DNA of 64,000 bases from Dysidea avara (taxonomy: Eukaryota; Porifera; Demospongiae; Dictyoceratida; Dysideidae), in the NCBI RefSeq assembly GCF_963678975.1, contig NC_089279.1, forward strand, positions 27,638,004 to 27,702,003. Reading direction: 5' to 3'. The notes below the pieces were generated by a model, which had not been told where the DNA came from, made no database searches, and saw nothing but the letters and a program-made list of their open reading frames with translations. The translations under genes and the position numbers were made by a program. Each line of letters begins with the position of its first letter. Within the stretch, counting starts at the first letter, position 1. This document shows positions 1-12,416 of this stretch, piece after piece.

Positions 1-2619
1 CTTAACACTATGGAAGAGTTACTGATGCAAGGGCAGAAAAAAATGAATGCTGTTGAGAAGGAAATAGCGGAACTCACTAATATGACTGATGAAACTTTGA
101 GCCATAAAGTAAAATGTTTAAGTGATGTATGCAACACAACAAAGGTATATAACATTATATCCTTCACATTGTAGTACAGAGAACAGTACAATTGTTTGTG
201 TGAAGCAGTGGATGTGATAATGATTTTATTGGGAAGAGAAGGTACTCAATTCCATGTGGTGTGTGCATTATCAATATAACTACATCCACAGGATCAGAGA
301 AATTGATGATGACTTTAAGTAATGCTGCTCCTAACAATATTTTTGGTGATAAGGTTAGCTGCATGTTATGCAACTTTCACTTTAAGTTTGCAAGACATTT
401 TTCCTTGTGCACCATGGCTGAAAGTATGCTTTCATCAACTGAAAGTTACACAACTATTAATCTTACTTGAACATTTTTGTTACAGAAACTGGTTATTCCA
501 ATCAATAACTTGGCTGATGTCATCAAAAGTGGTCAGTATAGTAGCACTATACACTTTACAACAAATCCTAATTTAAACCTTTTAGCTGTTTCTCGAGTCA
601 TGTTAGAATTAAAGTTGTTTATTAAGCTAAAGGTAATTGCATTTAAATGTGTAGCATAATGATATGATTTCAGTGGATGCATCAGAGAAAACTAGCTGCC
701 ATACCAAATAAAAGAACTTTGCTGACAAGTGAGGACGCTAAAAAGGTAATTTTGGATAAACAAGTGTAGTGATATTTCATGTGAGCAACTGTACTAATAG
801 AGTATTAATGAACTGCAAAATGGCTGGACAAAGAGCTAAAAGGAATTGATGAAGAAATCATAGGATCTGTACAGCAGTAAGAGTAAAGTAAGGAGGTGGT
901 TTCCATTATAGAAATACACTAAGTATAGTTATGAAGAACACAAGAAGGAAATTGAAACTACACAAGTAGCATACTTTGATCAGCTCTCAAAGAAGGTGAG
1001 TAGAACTATTGTATTACACAGACCAATGCTATACTCATAACAAAGGTTGATGGTACTATCCAGAAACTATACAAATCAATGGAGAAGCTTGAGGTTCCAG
1101 GTAATAAAATGAAAGTGTGCACAACACACAGTGGTAGATCCAGGGGAGAGCTGCATGCATAGAACCATCCCAAACAAGACTAGTATACACATCTTTGGAC
1201 AATTTTTTAAAGCATTTATGTATTTTACCATCCTTTATGGTAAATTTATCTCCCTGAACCCTTCATATTACCAAGATATTGACTATTCTGCATCTATGCT
1301 TCTGAGTGGAACTCCCATACTAAAAGCCTGGATTGGCCACTGCAACATTACTTGTATTAAATTGTTATAGATGAAATAGAGTCAATGCTGGGAAACATCC
1401 TCGCCACAGTAGAGCAACTAAATGACAATCCTGCACCCAAACTTAAACCTGTAAGTTACTATATCTGTTACAATAATTGTATGCAAATACTGTGCACTAC
1501 AATTATGTACTACTGTCATGTTACTATATAGTGCATGTCACCAAATTTGTGACAAGATGTCTTTCACACACAGTCATGTCTCACTTTCCAACTTTGACAA
1601 TGCATATCTACAAAGTGAGAAAAGCCATTGCTTTCTGAGTTGTATATTTAGAACTTAGCTACAATATAAATAATGGAGAAATTTCTGGTTCTGTATTTTA
1701 CAGAAACAAAATTATGATCTTTCAAATTTGCAGTGTTGCATGTGTGTGTGGAAGACTATTAATTGCAAATCCAGTTAACATATTCTGGTAGTATGTATGT
1801 ACATAGCTACATATATACAATATATGTATGCGAGTTCTGTCATGTATTATTATTACAGTCATGTACAATGTATTCCCCTTTTGAATTTACAGCACACAAG
1901 CCCTATGGAAAGCACTGAAGAAGAAATAGTTGCAACAAATGTAGTGGGAGGAAATGCTAACTGGCTAAGCACATTCTCTATTCCAGGCTAGTAATGTATA
2001 TACTAGATATGAATGGTGCACAGTGTGTTGTGTGTATACAGCCATTGATGTAATTAGGAAAAATGTGGCTGGTCACTTGAGGACAAAGGTACACGTATGT
2101 ACATTGTCCACATAAATATGCAGTGTTGGACCTGTATTATTCATAGCATGGAGTTAACATTAGCTCAACATCATGGAGGACGAAGGCCTATAAAAAGAAA
2201 GAAAGACCACAACCAAGTCATCAGGAAAATGTATGTATATGGAGTTTAAGAAAAATGCATGCTGTTTGATGAATTGTTTGTTAGACACCAAGCAGAAAGT
2301 TTCTAATGCCTTCTTAGCAAATTGCGTGGACTTTTGCGCAAATAGCAGTTTCAATTTCAGCAATCAACCACCTTCAAAGTCACCTTCAGAAGCTGTTCAC
2401 TTACCAACTATACACAAACAGCAACCAAGAAGGTTTTCAGAAGTTCTTCAGCAGACAATGTATCCTTATGCAACCAGGCACACTCCAGCTACAACTAATG
2501 CCACAAGAATATTTGCTCGTAAAATGTCTCAAAAACAACAGAAGGTGACACATGCTCTTCCACATGTAGAGAACACAACTAAACTCACAGGACCCAAAAC
2601 AGAAAGACCACGACACTGA
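1..2619 (+). CDS. Multi-exon coiled-coil protein gene, 5' end outside the window (copy 1)
   Basis: I do not recognise this gene. Supported exons, each bounded by AG/GT and joining in phase, are 1-144, 486-632, 674-745, 912-995, 1046-1100, 1371-1450, 1893-1986, 2042-2088 and 2147-2230. The last exon ends at the stop 2617-2619. The product is charged and helical (for example EELLMQGQKKMNAVEKEIAE at the start), so coiled coil is likely, with a basic, Gln- and Pro-rich tail. The exon near 801-876 (WLDKELKGIDEEI) needs one extra base near 818 to stay open. The intron after 1986 appears to start with GC, not GT. The junction into the last exon is unresolved: the phase predicted by exon 2147-2230 differs from the frame that is conserved with the inverted copy at 7.8-9 kb. 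In that conserved frame most differences between copies are silent, which supports real coding history. Function unknown; a cytoskeletal or ciliary role is only a guess. Confidence 0.6.
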
Positions 2620-3672
2620 TTGTGTATATATGTCACTTTAGTAACTCACTACTAATATTCATATTGTATACACTATTTTGTTATGTACTAAATCTACAGT
2701 AAATCAAGGCACATGGTAGTGTGTTATGTGGCCCAAGAAGTCGGCACATCACACCATGCAGTGATTTCTTGGTCACCATGCACCTTTCATTTCACAACTT
2801 TTTCACTATGCATGGCTTTTTAGGGGCAATACCTTTGCAGCTTGGTATAGAATGCATATATAATGCACATCAATTCCACAGCTATCATGGTAATGAAACG
2901 AATATTTCACTGTGGCCACTGCACATGCACATGAAATAAAAGGTCAGAATTCATATAATAGTAATATAATTATGTACTCATTCATGCCATACTAGCATTT
3001 ATTGTCCACCTGTATGTAGGAATGAAATGTGTCAATGCCCAAGTAAATGCGACAAAGAGCTTCCTTGCCGTTTAATATCACAGCTAAAGTAATAGGTTTG
3101 CTTCCCTGTATACTAAGTGATACCTGTTACACCCAAAAGTCTCCTTTGCCATTCAAAAGTACTCACAATGCCATCTAATATACATATATAAATAACTCCC
3201 TGATCCTTCAATTTTGGTTAGGTTTCCCATGGCAGACAGAGTCCTTGTATATAACTACCAAATCCACAACCATCAGATGATGGTGGTGGATAGACCGATC
3301 AGTTACACGTATGTACATGGGAGAAAGATTGGTGACAAGTAGGTTATAGGTGAGCTAACTACATTAATGATGTTTCAACTTGCAACGAAGGACTTCAGGA
3401 TGTGTGATAATTGTAACTTTATTTCTTTTACTAGCTACCATTGTGAAACTGTTTATGGTCTTTAAGTCAGGCAATGAAGAATACTTATTAGTTAAATCTG
3501 CACTGTTGAGCCTGTAATTTTCAGTTTTACTCTAGGACGATAAAAATGATAGCAACCATTATAGTCATAAAGCATGTGTACCTGATATATTCATTGTGTG
3601 ATGAATTATGAGTGACTTGTGTGGCTATTAATATAGTGACATACTGTATCAGATGTTATTTGGTTAACTTAC
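2620..3672. other. Gene-free stretch between two convergent genes
   Basis: This holds the 3' flank of the + strand gene and probably the unresolved last exon(s) of the - strand gene. An AATAAA polyadenylation-type hexamer lies at 2935-2940. I saw no coding region or repeat that I can support. Confidence 0.4.
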
Positions 3673-6322
3673 TGATATTGGTGGTGGTGTAGTCTTATTT
3701 GTAGTAGTCAGTTGTTTGCTGTCATAAGTTGTTATGAATAATGGCTGTTTAGTGACCTTTTTGCTGTCAGCTGATGCATTTTCTCCTTCCAAAATCAGCT
3801 TTAAGGTTTGATGTTTCTTAAGTATAACATGTAACTAAGCACTGTACATCCTACATACGATCTGTACATCCTAGAATGCTTACTTTATTAATCTTCTCTA
3901 GCTGTTGCCTAAGTTTATCAGCTTCATTTTTAGCCTTTGCAGTTGCTTCTTCATTCTCCTTTACTAGCTCTTTATATCGCTTTTTGTAAATCTCAAGCTC
4001 CTTTCCACATTACAAAAACGTACAAGCTTACATGTCGGCAAGCATGTATAAAATACACCCCCATGGAAGTTATAATGTATCAAACATAATATAATAGCTT
4101 ACTTTTTGGTTTGCCTTGAATTCTTTCTCCAACCTGTGAATTTGTAGTACATGTTAATATTAACATCGTGACTGGTATATAATTACTTGAAATTCTCAGT
4201 AGCAATATTTGTGTAATAAACACACAGTTGACTATTCATACTACGTGTGGAGAAGGAAAGGTTCTTTCCTATACATGAACACAGTGAACATATATTTACA
4301 AATAATTTAATAATAGTATACTTTTAATTTTGTGAGTCATTTGCTCTGGTTCTGCAGTTTGTTGATGCCTATAGACAGTATACAGAACAAGTTTAGCTAC
4401 ATGTAATGCATAAATTGTCATAAGATATAAGGAAATCACAAGTGTTGTAAAACAACCATGCATATCTGGGGATGACAGTATATAACTAAATTAAATGTAA
4501 ACATTTTAATGCACAAGCAAATTGTGTGCATAAACTGTATAAGTGTGCAAGTGCATTTTGCCATAGATGGATCTAGAAGACATCATTAAGGGGGTGACAG
4601 TAAGGAGATTTGAGGAAGAGCAAGATGCCCTAGGACAACTCCCTGGTACACAAGCTATATTCTTTGGCATAAATTCGGTTAGTATAGCATGATGAATGAA
4701 AGATGCTTACACACCAAGACTCTAGTTGGATGTCTTTTAAATAAGATAACCTATATGTTTGAATCTGAGAACATTTTTAATATCTGTTTAATTAAGTGTA
4801 TACTTTGAAAAGTATGTGTTAACCTAGCAAACTAGTTGTCCTGAGGCAGAGCCTGTTTGATGGCTAAGTGTACCCAGTACTCAGTGCTTCTTAAAATCAA
4901 AAATGTTATCAATGGATTTCTCTGTTAGAGTAGTGACTGTTCTATTAGAGTATCTCAATGTTGATGCAACAACTTTAAACAGGCTGTAGGACCAGGAGTC
5001 CTACAGACCTTCAGCACTTGTGCTGTAAAGTCTTAATAAATGAAATAATGTCCACTTGGGATACTTTGAGATAATAAAGTCACTCTCTAAGGTTCCTATG
5101 GATATATACACTTGAAATTAACAAGGAGAAGACATCCTGACCACCTGGCAAACTCCTGTAAACGTTTGAGCATTAATCGGATGGCTGTAGGTTCGACGTT
5201 GCCCAGGTCCAGTCATGGATTTTTTCTCCTTTCTCCACTTTTTCAAACATACTATCTGTAACAACTTTAAACAGGCTGTAGTACCAGGAGTCCCCTACAG
5301 ACCTTCAGCACTTGTGCTGTAAAGTCTTAATAAATAAATAATAAATAAATAAACAGACAAACCAATTTCTTAATAACAGTTTATACATGTAAAACTGTTG
5401 TCTTCATATTTGTCCATTGACTTTCTGTACTTCAAAACAGTGTGAATAATTCCCTGTTTGTCTTTGGTATCAACATTGTCTTATAAGTCCAAGAGGAGCG
5501 AGAGAAGGGCTCTTCTCAGACCTATACATTTTGAAATTGAGATCGTATTAATGGTACAAGTTTGCTGCTGGCACTGTTGAATGCACCGACATACAGTACC
5601 AGTGCTTCCAAGTACAAAATGTCTGCTTGCAAATTTCACTTTGCATGTATAGTGTTTATTTCTTGTTACTACTAATTTCTTGATGTATGGAATTTATTAC
5701 CAAACTTGATCCTTCATAATGTTGATTGTGGTATAAAGGAATGCTAGCTACTGTACCTGCATTGTGAGTTGTATAGCTTGACTTTTGACTTGATCAGTGT
5801 TTTAAATTTCTCCAGTGCTGCCTCAGTATCAGCACACATTTCACTGGCAATGAAAGAGTAAAATGGAAGAAATTCTTTAATACTTACTAAAAGAGGTTAA
5901 AGTCAGGAATCTTGTTGCCATCCCAATGTTTCTATTGTAGTTTTACAAACAACAATTCATTGTACAATGCTACAAACTCACATCATCAATGAATTGATCA
6001 ATCTTACATGATTGGGCTGTGAAGAACTAAAGACAAATTATCTTTCCATTATTACTGTACAGCTACACATAGTACTTACATCGTGCACTGTTTGAAGTTC
6101 CTAGAATACAAACAGAACCAAACTTTCATTATGCATTTGTGCATGTGCATGCTGTACGTGTCATATGTATGCGTCATATGTATGTGTGCGTGTGTGTGTG
6201 TTTGTGCGTGCGTGCGTATGTGTGTGCGTGTGTGTGTGCGTGTGTGTGTGTGTGCGTGAGTGTGCATGTGTGTGTGTGCGTGAGTGTGTGTGTGTGTGCG
6301 TGTGTGCGTGTGTGCATGTGTG

Positions 6323-6387
<65 letters not shown>

Positions 6388-6903
6388 ATGTGCACATGTG
6401 CATGCATTAAAAAAATATCACTTACTGAAGTTTTATGTGATTGTTCATGTTGAAGTTTATTGATCAAATCTTTAATCCGATTCTACACAATTACATAAGT
6501 GTGCATAGTGAAGAGGAAAGTTTTAAGCAGGTAAACTTGGTTAATATTTTGAACCTTTCAGTTGAACACTATATTTTGTACTAAATTATAATTCTCCCCT
6601 AGTTGGGAATTGACGAATGACACACACCATCTATATGTTGGTGGCTTAAAACATGCTCTATGCTAAAGTTTCAGGTTACATAACTTAGTTGTTTATCTTT
6701 ACACATTTACTGTATATACTCTGACTTACAAACACTGTTTTATCTTGTGAATATGGTTGATAAGGTTCATAGCTTTCCAGTATCTATGGATATACAAACT
6801 TATGATGCCACTAACATCAGAACAATATTGTTACCATTTCAACTCTTAGTTTAATATCATCGAGTTGTTGTAGTATACTATCTCTATAGCTTTGAGCATC
6901 CAT
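3673..6903 (-). CDS. Multi-exon coiled-coil protein gene, unrecognised
   Basis: The start ATG is at 6903-6901. Exons on the minus strand, read 5' to 3', are 6903-6835, 6482-6426, 6100-6080, 6026-6008, 5886-5757, 4368-4322, 4133-4103, 4000-3884 and 3816-3673. All have AG/GT boundaries and the first five and last three join in phase; the junction between 4368-4322 and 4133-4103 is off by one base as drawn, so an exon edge there is wrong or an exon is missing. The last listed exon ends at a good donor (GTAAGT), so at least one more 3' exon lies below 3673. The product starts MDAQSYRDSILQQLDDIKLR and is rich in Glu, Lys and Gln with heptad-like spacing (KKRYKELVKENEEATAKAKN), indicating a long coiled coil with a Ser/Thr/Pro-rich C-terminal end. 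Introns hold a TG microsatellite (6181-6394) and a repeat block (4560-5520). Function unknown. Confidence 0.62.
4560..5520 (+). repeat. Dispersed repeat with two LINE-like 3' tails
   Basis: This lies in an intron of the minus-strand coiled-coil gene. Two direct copies of a block containing CCTTCAGCACTTGTGCTGTA, each followed by (TAAA)-type tails, end near 5044 and 5350. This is typical of 3' ends of CR1/L2-like retrotransposons. The flanking sequence (4567-4700 and 5390-5520) is similar to 62230-62890, so the whole block is a dispersed family. A related tail occurs at 26680-26730. Confidence 0.6.
6181..6394. repeat. (TG)n microsatellite
   Basis: About 210 bases of TG/GT repeats with scattered C interruptions, located inside the 6101-6425 intron of the minus-strand coiled-coil gene. 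It produces long Cys/Val and His/Thr reading frames on both strands that are not genes. A short (CT)n run sits at 6903-6926. Confidence 0.95.
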
Positions 6904-7799
6904 TCTCTCTCTCTCTCTCTCTCTCTGTATATATATATTAACATTCAACAAAATCTTTTGGGATATATATGCAGTCTATAACTTAAAAATTTAATTTAGT
7001 CACACAGGTGAGAAATTTCAGTAGCTATATAATTTCGGCGCAGTTACAAGGTTTTAGCAACTTCTAAGTTACAACTATACTAAGTGATGATTCTGTGCAA
7101 TTTGCAGTTATGTGAAATTAGTTTAGAAACAACTAACTGTGAGGTAATAGTTGTGGAATTAATAGTATGTGAAGTGATATTCCACTTGTTTTTATTATCA
7201 ATTCTGTTCCTGGGTCTGGCTGATTCCTTGTACCATTGGAAGGTCAAGTTACTAGGTGACTGAGGATCATTAGTAGCATTTACTTTCCTTAGTAAGTATC
7301 CATACAAGTATACTAGACACTCGATTATAAGTATGTTATCAGATATGCAATTGTTATTGAAATGTAGCTACAAATGATGCTGCAAGCTTTGCCACTCAGA
7401 TTTATGTACGTGCAGTATTCATTTGAGTGCTCTATTGCAGTTTGCTGGTTCCACTGATTAGGGAGTATCGATCTAATTTCATAGAATTAAGCTCCATATA
7501 TATGGTTTGAAATATTCACCCATTATGCTGGCGTAGCACTTCGGATATGTATGTTATTAATAATTGACATGTAACTATAAAATTAATGGTGTTGCCACTT
7601 ACATGGAGTGTTTGTTTCAATAGAATAATTATTTTAATTTGGAAATGCTTTACCATATTACAGAAACTGACATGACAATACTGTTATATACACTTTGTTA
7701 TGAAATTTTTCAAAGTCAAATAAACATAAATTCAGTCAATGTGCATATATATTTGAGCAATCAGTCAGTGCCATTGCCTTTCTACTTTTGTTCCTGTGA

Positions 7800-9010
7800 T
7801 TTTAGCAGTATTCTCTACACGTGGAAGAATGTGTGTAGCCATCTGTTGCTTTTGAGATGATCTGCGAGCAAATAATTCTTGTGGCATTAGTTGTAGCTGG
7901 AGTATGCCTGGTTGCATAAGGATGCATCGTCTGTTGAAGAACCTCTGAAAATAGTTTTGGCTGCTGTATGTGGATAGTTGGCAAATGAATAGCTTCTGAA
8001 GATGATTTTTACCTGTTAGTGAAGTTATTATTTGTGCTCAAGTCTACACAATTGCTAATGAAGGCATTACAAATCTCCTGTTTGACACCTAGCAAAACAT
8101 GCAGCATGAATAGCTAGCCGTTAACAATATTTGCATGTCATACATTTTGCTGGTAATCATGTATTGGTTGTTCTGTCCTTTTGTAAGCCTTTGACCTCTG
8201 TGAAGTTGAGCTAATGTTTACTCCATGCTGTAAAGAAATATCACATCATTGTGTAATTATGTGTCCATGTGTACTTTTGTCCGCAAGAGACCAGCAACAT
8301 ATTTCCTTACAGCATCAATTGCTGTATATACACATCACTTTAAATACATTATTCATGCATATATACTCCAAATATTACTAGCCTGGAATAGAGTGTTGTT
8401 ATCCAGTTGACATTGTTTCTTACTGAGTTTGTTGGAAGTTTTTGTTCTTGCATGGTTCCAAATGGACTTGTGTGTTATAAATCCAATAAGAATATACATG
8501 TACAGTACCTATTTGCTACATGCCAGAAACAAACTTGCATATGAACATGTGTATATATATAGTGCATAGCTTACAGGGTTATGCTTGGATGCAGGATTGT
8601 CATTTAGTTGGTTAACAGTGGTCATGAAGTTTCCCAGCATTGCCTCTAAAATATATACGAATCCATTTTGTTGTATATTTGGCTTGTACATACCGCCATA
8701 ACATACGTACCTGGCATCTCAAGCTTCTCCATTGATTTGGATAACTTTTGGATGGTTCCATCGATCTTTCCAATGATTATAAGTTTATTGCTTTCCTCCA
8801 CATGTATACAATGGCACTCACCTTCTTTGCGAGCTGATCAAAGTATACTACTTGTGTAGTTTCAATTTCTTTCTTGTATTCTTCATAACTATTTAAGTGT
8901 ATTTTCATATGGTAGGAAACACTCTACTCTTACTGCTGTACAAATCCCTCATCAATTCCTTTCAATTCTTTGTCCAGCCATTTCTACAGTTCAATGATGT
9001 TCTATCAAAG
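7800..9010 (-). pseudogene. Inverted, damaged paralogue of the coiled-coil gene at 1-2619 (copy 2)
   Basis: Exons match copy 1 in reverse order: about 8905-8822, 8765-8711 (55 nt, the same length as in copy 1), about 8646-8575, then pieces near 8440-8386, 8322-8283, 8222-8142 and 8017-7800. The 8765-8711 and 8646-8575 exons read IDGTIQKLSKSMEKLEMP and EAMLGNFMTTVNQLNDNPA, clearly homologous to copy 1. Lesions: an in-frame TAG in the exon near 8970, a lost acceptor AG and an in-frame TAA at the start of the 8905-8822 exon, and a one-base insertion in the last exon near 7880. Upstream exons of copy 1 (1-745) have no visible counterpart; this side ends near 9063, close to a copy of the dispersed 20-bp motif. 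Confidence 0.65.
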
Positions 9011-9142
9011 AGTGCATATGTAGTTTCTCTCGTGATTCATCATGCATTATTAATAGAGCTATGTTTTTCCAAAATCCTAATAGAACGCTCAACTAAACAC
9101 TTCCTTAGAAACCTTTACCAACCTCAAAAGAAGTTTTAGAAG

Positions 9143-9470
9143 TTAATTTGGAAGAAGTTTAGGTCCACTAGCAAAGATGAAGTCAAAAGGACTTGATAAA
9201 AGTACTTTAAAGAACTGAAATCTGCCGTTTTGAGCCATTTTGTTCATCTTCTTATTTTTATTATTACTATTATTTTTTCTCACAGCAAAATGTGAGGAAT
9301 TTTTGGGGATAAAAATTACATAACTTTCCTTCCTATGTCTTTCTTCATGTCCATGATCTATTTTTAAATGCACATTATGATGATAACACCCATTCTCAAG
9401 CAATTTGCTTCTTGTAGGTTCACTTAGCCATTGATCTTCTGACTTAGTTTCTGCAAGCAAGAGTATCTAA
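9143..9470 (-). other. Open reading frame, possible orphan exon
   Basis: A 105-residue open frame runs from near 9460 down to 9143. On the minus strand it is preceded by a good acceptor (CTTGCAG near 9450) and begins ETKSEDQWLSEPTRSKLLE. It is Lys- and Asn-rich toward its end. It could be an upstream exon of the 7.8-9.0 kb pseudogene or unrelated; I see no known domain. Confidence 0.25.
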
Positions 9471-9710
9471 TGTGTTAATTGTGTTAATAAGTATCCAATC
9501 TATTTATGTTAACAAGTTCATTTGGAAACCTTATATCATTACCTTTGAGTTAATTGTGATCACATAGCTGCACAAATCAGAAGCCATACTATTACTGACG
9601 AAAACATGCTATACACTGCCTATGGTTGGATAAGTCAAAGCTGTATAGTACAAAGTACATTCAATAGTATAATGGAAACATGTTTGCTAACTGTAATAAT
9701 ATCTAATCCA

Positions 9711-10031
9711 AAACAGCCAAGCTGTAAAAAAAGTGTGCGGCCCTCAAAAAGGCTATGGTGAAAAAAGATTTGAAATCCAAGGTGGCGGCCAAGAAATGGC
9801 TGAGATGGTAGGTTAATGGTAAAAATTTTAATAACGACAATTCAGGTGAATTTTGTGCCAATTGACCAAGCGGCACCAAAATTCACCTGAATTGTTGTTA
9901 TTAAAATTTTTACCATTAACCTACCATCACAGCCATTTCTTGGCCGCCACCTTGGATTTCAAATCGTTTTTCACCATAGCCTTTTTGAGGGCCGCACACT
10001 TTTTTTACAGCTTGGCTGTTTTGGATTAGAT
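9711..10031. mobile_element. Near-perfect foldback element
   Basis: The left arm (about 9711-9866) and right arm (about 9876-10031) are almost exact reverse complements, so the whole element is one long hairpin with a loop of about 10 bases. It contains no coding frame. It resembles a MITE or foldback DNA transposon; I could not identify a target duplication. Confidence 0.85.
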
Positions 10032-10212
10032 TTCACTTCTTTTTGTATTTGTATACCCCAAAGCCGGCCTATGGCCTGCTTTGGGACTTTTTAAACCTAT
10101 CTTTTTTTCTTTACCACAGGAAGAAGAAAAGATGAAGCAGATGTACCTTAAATATTTCTGATTTTATCAGTAAATGTACAAATTATATATATAATAAATA
10201 TATATATATTTC

Positions 10213-12316
10213 AGAACTGTCCATGGTGGTTTCTTTGTAACTGAACACTCTTCAAGGTAACTTCTTCTAGCTGTTCTCTCTACAGGGTAATTTATTTGTA
10301 GCTGGATTCTGTACAGGTGGTTTTTTGCTGCTGAGCTCTTTACAGAATGGTAGCTGAACTCTCTACAAAGTAACTTCTTCTAACTGATCTCTCTACAGCG
10401 AGATTTGTTTGTAGCTGAACTATCTAGATGATGGTTTCTTTGTAGCTGAACTCTCTACAAGGTAATTTCTTCTAGCTGAACTCTCTACATGGTGGTTTCT
10501 TTGTAGCCAAACTATCTACAAGATAACTTCTTCTAACTGATCTTTCTACAGGGCAATTTGTTTGTGGCAGAATTTTCTAAAGGGTGATTTCTTTACAGTT
10601 GAACTCTCTACATGGTGGTTTCTTTGTAGCTGAACTCTCTACAAGGTAACTTCTTCTAGCTGAACTCCCTACATGGTGGTTTCTTAGTAGCTGAACTGTC
10701 TACAGATGATTTGTTTGCAGCTGAACTCTCCACATGATGGTTTCTTTGTAGCTGAACTCTCTACAAGATAACTTCTTCTAACTGATCTTTCTACAGGGCA
10801 ATTTGTTTGTGGCAGAATTTTCTAAAGGGTGATTTCTTTGCAGCTGAACTCTCTTCATGATGGTTTCTTTGTAGCTGAACTCTCTACAAGGTAACTTCTT
10901 CTAGCTGAACTCCCTACATGGTGGTTTCTTAGTAGCTGAACTGTCTACAGGTGATTTGTTTGCAGCTGAACTCTCCACATGATGGTTTCTTTGTAGCTGA
11001 ACTCTCTACAAGGTAACTTCTTCTAGCTGAACTCCCTACATGGTGGTTTCTTAGTAGCTGAACTGTCTACAGGTGATTTGTTTGCAGCTGAACTCTCCAC
11101 ATGATGGTTTCTTTGTAGCTGAACTCTCTACAAGGTAACTTCTTCTAACTGATCTCTCTAAAGCGAGATTTGTTTGTAGCTGAACTCTCTACAGGTGATT
11201 TGTTTGCAGCTGAACTATCTAGATGATGGTTTCTTTGTAGCTGAACTCTCTACAAGTTAATTTCTTCTAGCTGAACTCTCTACATGGTGGTTTCTTTGTA
11301 GCTGAACTCTCTACAAGATAACTTCTTCTAACTGATCTTTCTACAGGGCAATTTGTTTGTGGCAGAATTTTCTAAAGGGTGATTTCTTTGCAGCTGAACT
11401 CTCTACATGGTAGTTTCTTTTTACTGTAGCTGAACTCTCTACAAGGTAACTTCTTCTAGCTGATCTCTCTACAGGGTGATTTGTTTGTAGCTGAACTATC
11501 AACAAGGTAACTTCTTCTAGCTGATCTCTCTACAGGGTGGTTTGTTTGAAGCTGAATTCTGTACAGGTGATTTGTTTGCAGCTGAGCTCTTTACAGAATG
11601 GTTTCTATGTAGCTGAACTCTTTACAAGGTAACTTCTTCTAGCTGATGTCTCTACAGGGTCACTAGTTTGTAAATGAATTCTCTACATGGTGGTTTCTTT
11701 GTAACTGAACTCTCTTCGAGGTAACTTCTTCTAGCTGATCTTTCTATAGGGTGACTTGTTTGTAGTGGAATTCTGTACAGGTGATTTTTTTTGCAGCTGA
11801 GCTCTTTACAGAATGGTTTCTTTGTAGCTGAACTCTTTACAAGGTAACTTCTTCTAGCTGATGTCTCTACGGGGTCACTAGTTTGTAAACGAATTCTCTA
11901 CATGGTGGTTTCTTTGTAACTGAACTCTCTACAAGGAAACTTCTCCTAGCTGATCTCTCTACAGGGAGATTTCTTTGTAGCTGAACTCTCTACAGGTGAT
12001 TTGTTTGCAGCTGAACTCTCTAAATGATGGTTTCTTTGTAGCTGAACTCTCTACAAGTTAACTTCTTCTATCTGATCTCTCTACAGGGTGATTTGTTTGT
12101 AGCTGAATTCTCTACATTGTGGTTTCTTTGTAGCTGAATTCTACAAGGTGATTTCTTCTAGCTGAGTTATCTCTTTCTATAGTTGCATGAATTCCCTACA
12201 AGGTAACTTCTTCTAGCTGATCTCTCTACAGGGTGAATTGTTTGTGGCTGATCTCTCTACAGGGTGACTTGTTTCTAGCTGATCTCTATACAGGTTACTT
12301 GTTTCTAGTTGATCTC
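10213..12316. repeat. Minisatellite built on TAGCTGAACTCTCTACA
   Basis: About 2.1 kb of imperfect tandem repeats. The core TAGCTGAACTCTCTACA (variants TGATCTCTCTACA, TGAATTCTCTACA) alternates with short spacers such as AGGTAACTTCTTC, TGGTGGTTTCTTTG and GGGTGATTTGTTTG. The basic period is roughly 31-36 bases, with larger blocks of several units duplicated again (for example around 10560-11100). There is no open frame through it. Confidence 0.93.
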
Positions 12317-12332
12317 TTGAATTCTCTTGGGG

Positions 12333-12416
12333 TGACTGCTCTATTAGGATGACTGCTCTATTAGGATGACTGCTCTATTAGGATGACTGCTCTATTAGGA
12401 TGACTGCTCTATTAGA
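12333..12416. repeat. 17-bp tandem array, five copies
   Basis: The unit GACTGCTCTATTAGGAT is repeated five times and then runs into AGAGTATCTCGAT. The unit is a variant of the window-wide motif GTGACTGTTCTATTAGAGTA (reverse complement of TACTCTAATAGAACAGTCAC), locally amplified at the end of the minisatellite. Confidence 0.93.

Noticed and set aside
5170..5225. tRNA-like B box (GTAGGTTCGACGTTGCCC)
   Set aside because: There is no A box or cloverleaf around it; it lies in a LINE 3' region.
6139..6467. Long Cys/Val and His/Thr open frames on both strands
   Set aside because: They are translations of the TG/GT microsatellite and lie in an intron; no codon bias or domain.
10213..12416. CRISPR-like appearance of a repeat with spacers
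   Set aside because: The organism is a metazoan, core copies vary, spacers are themselves repeated, and no cas genes exist.
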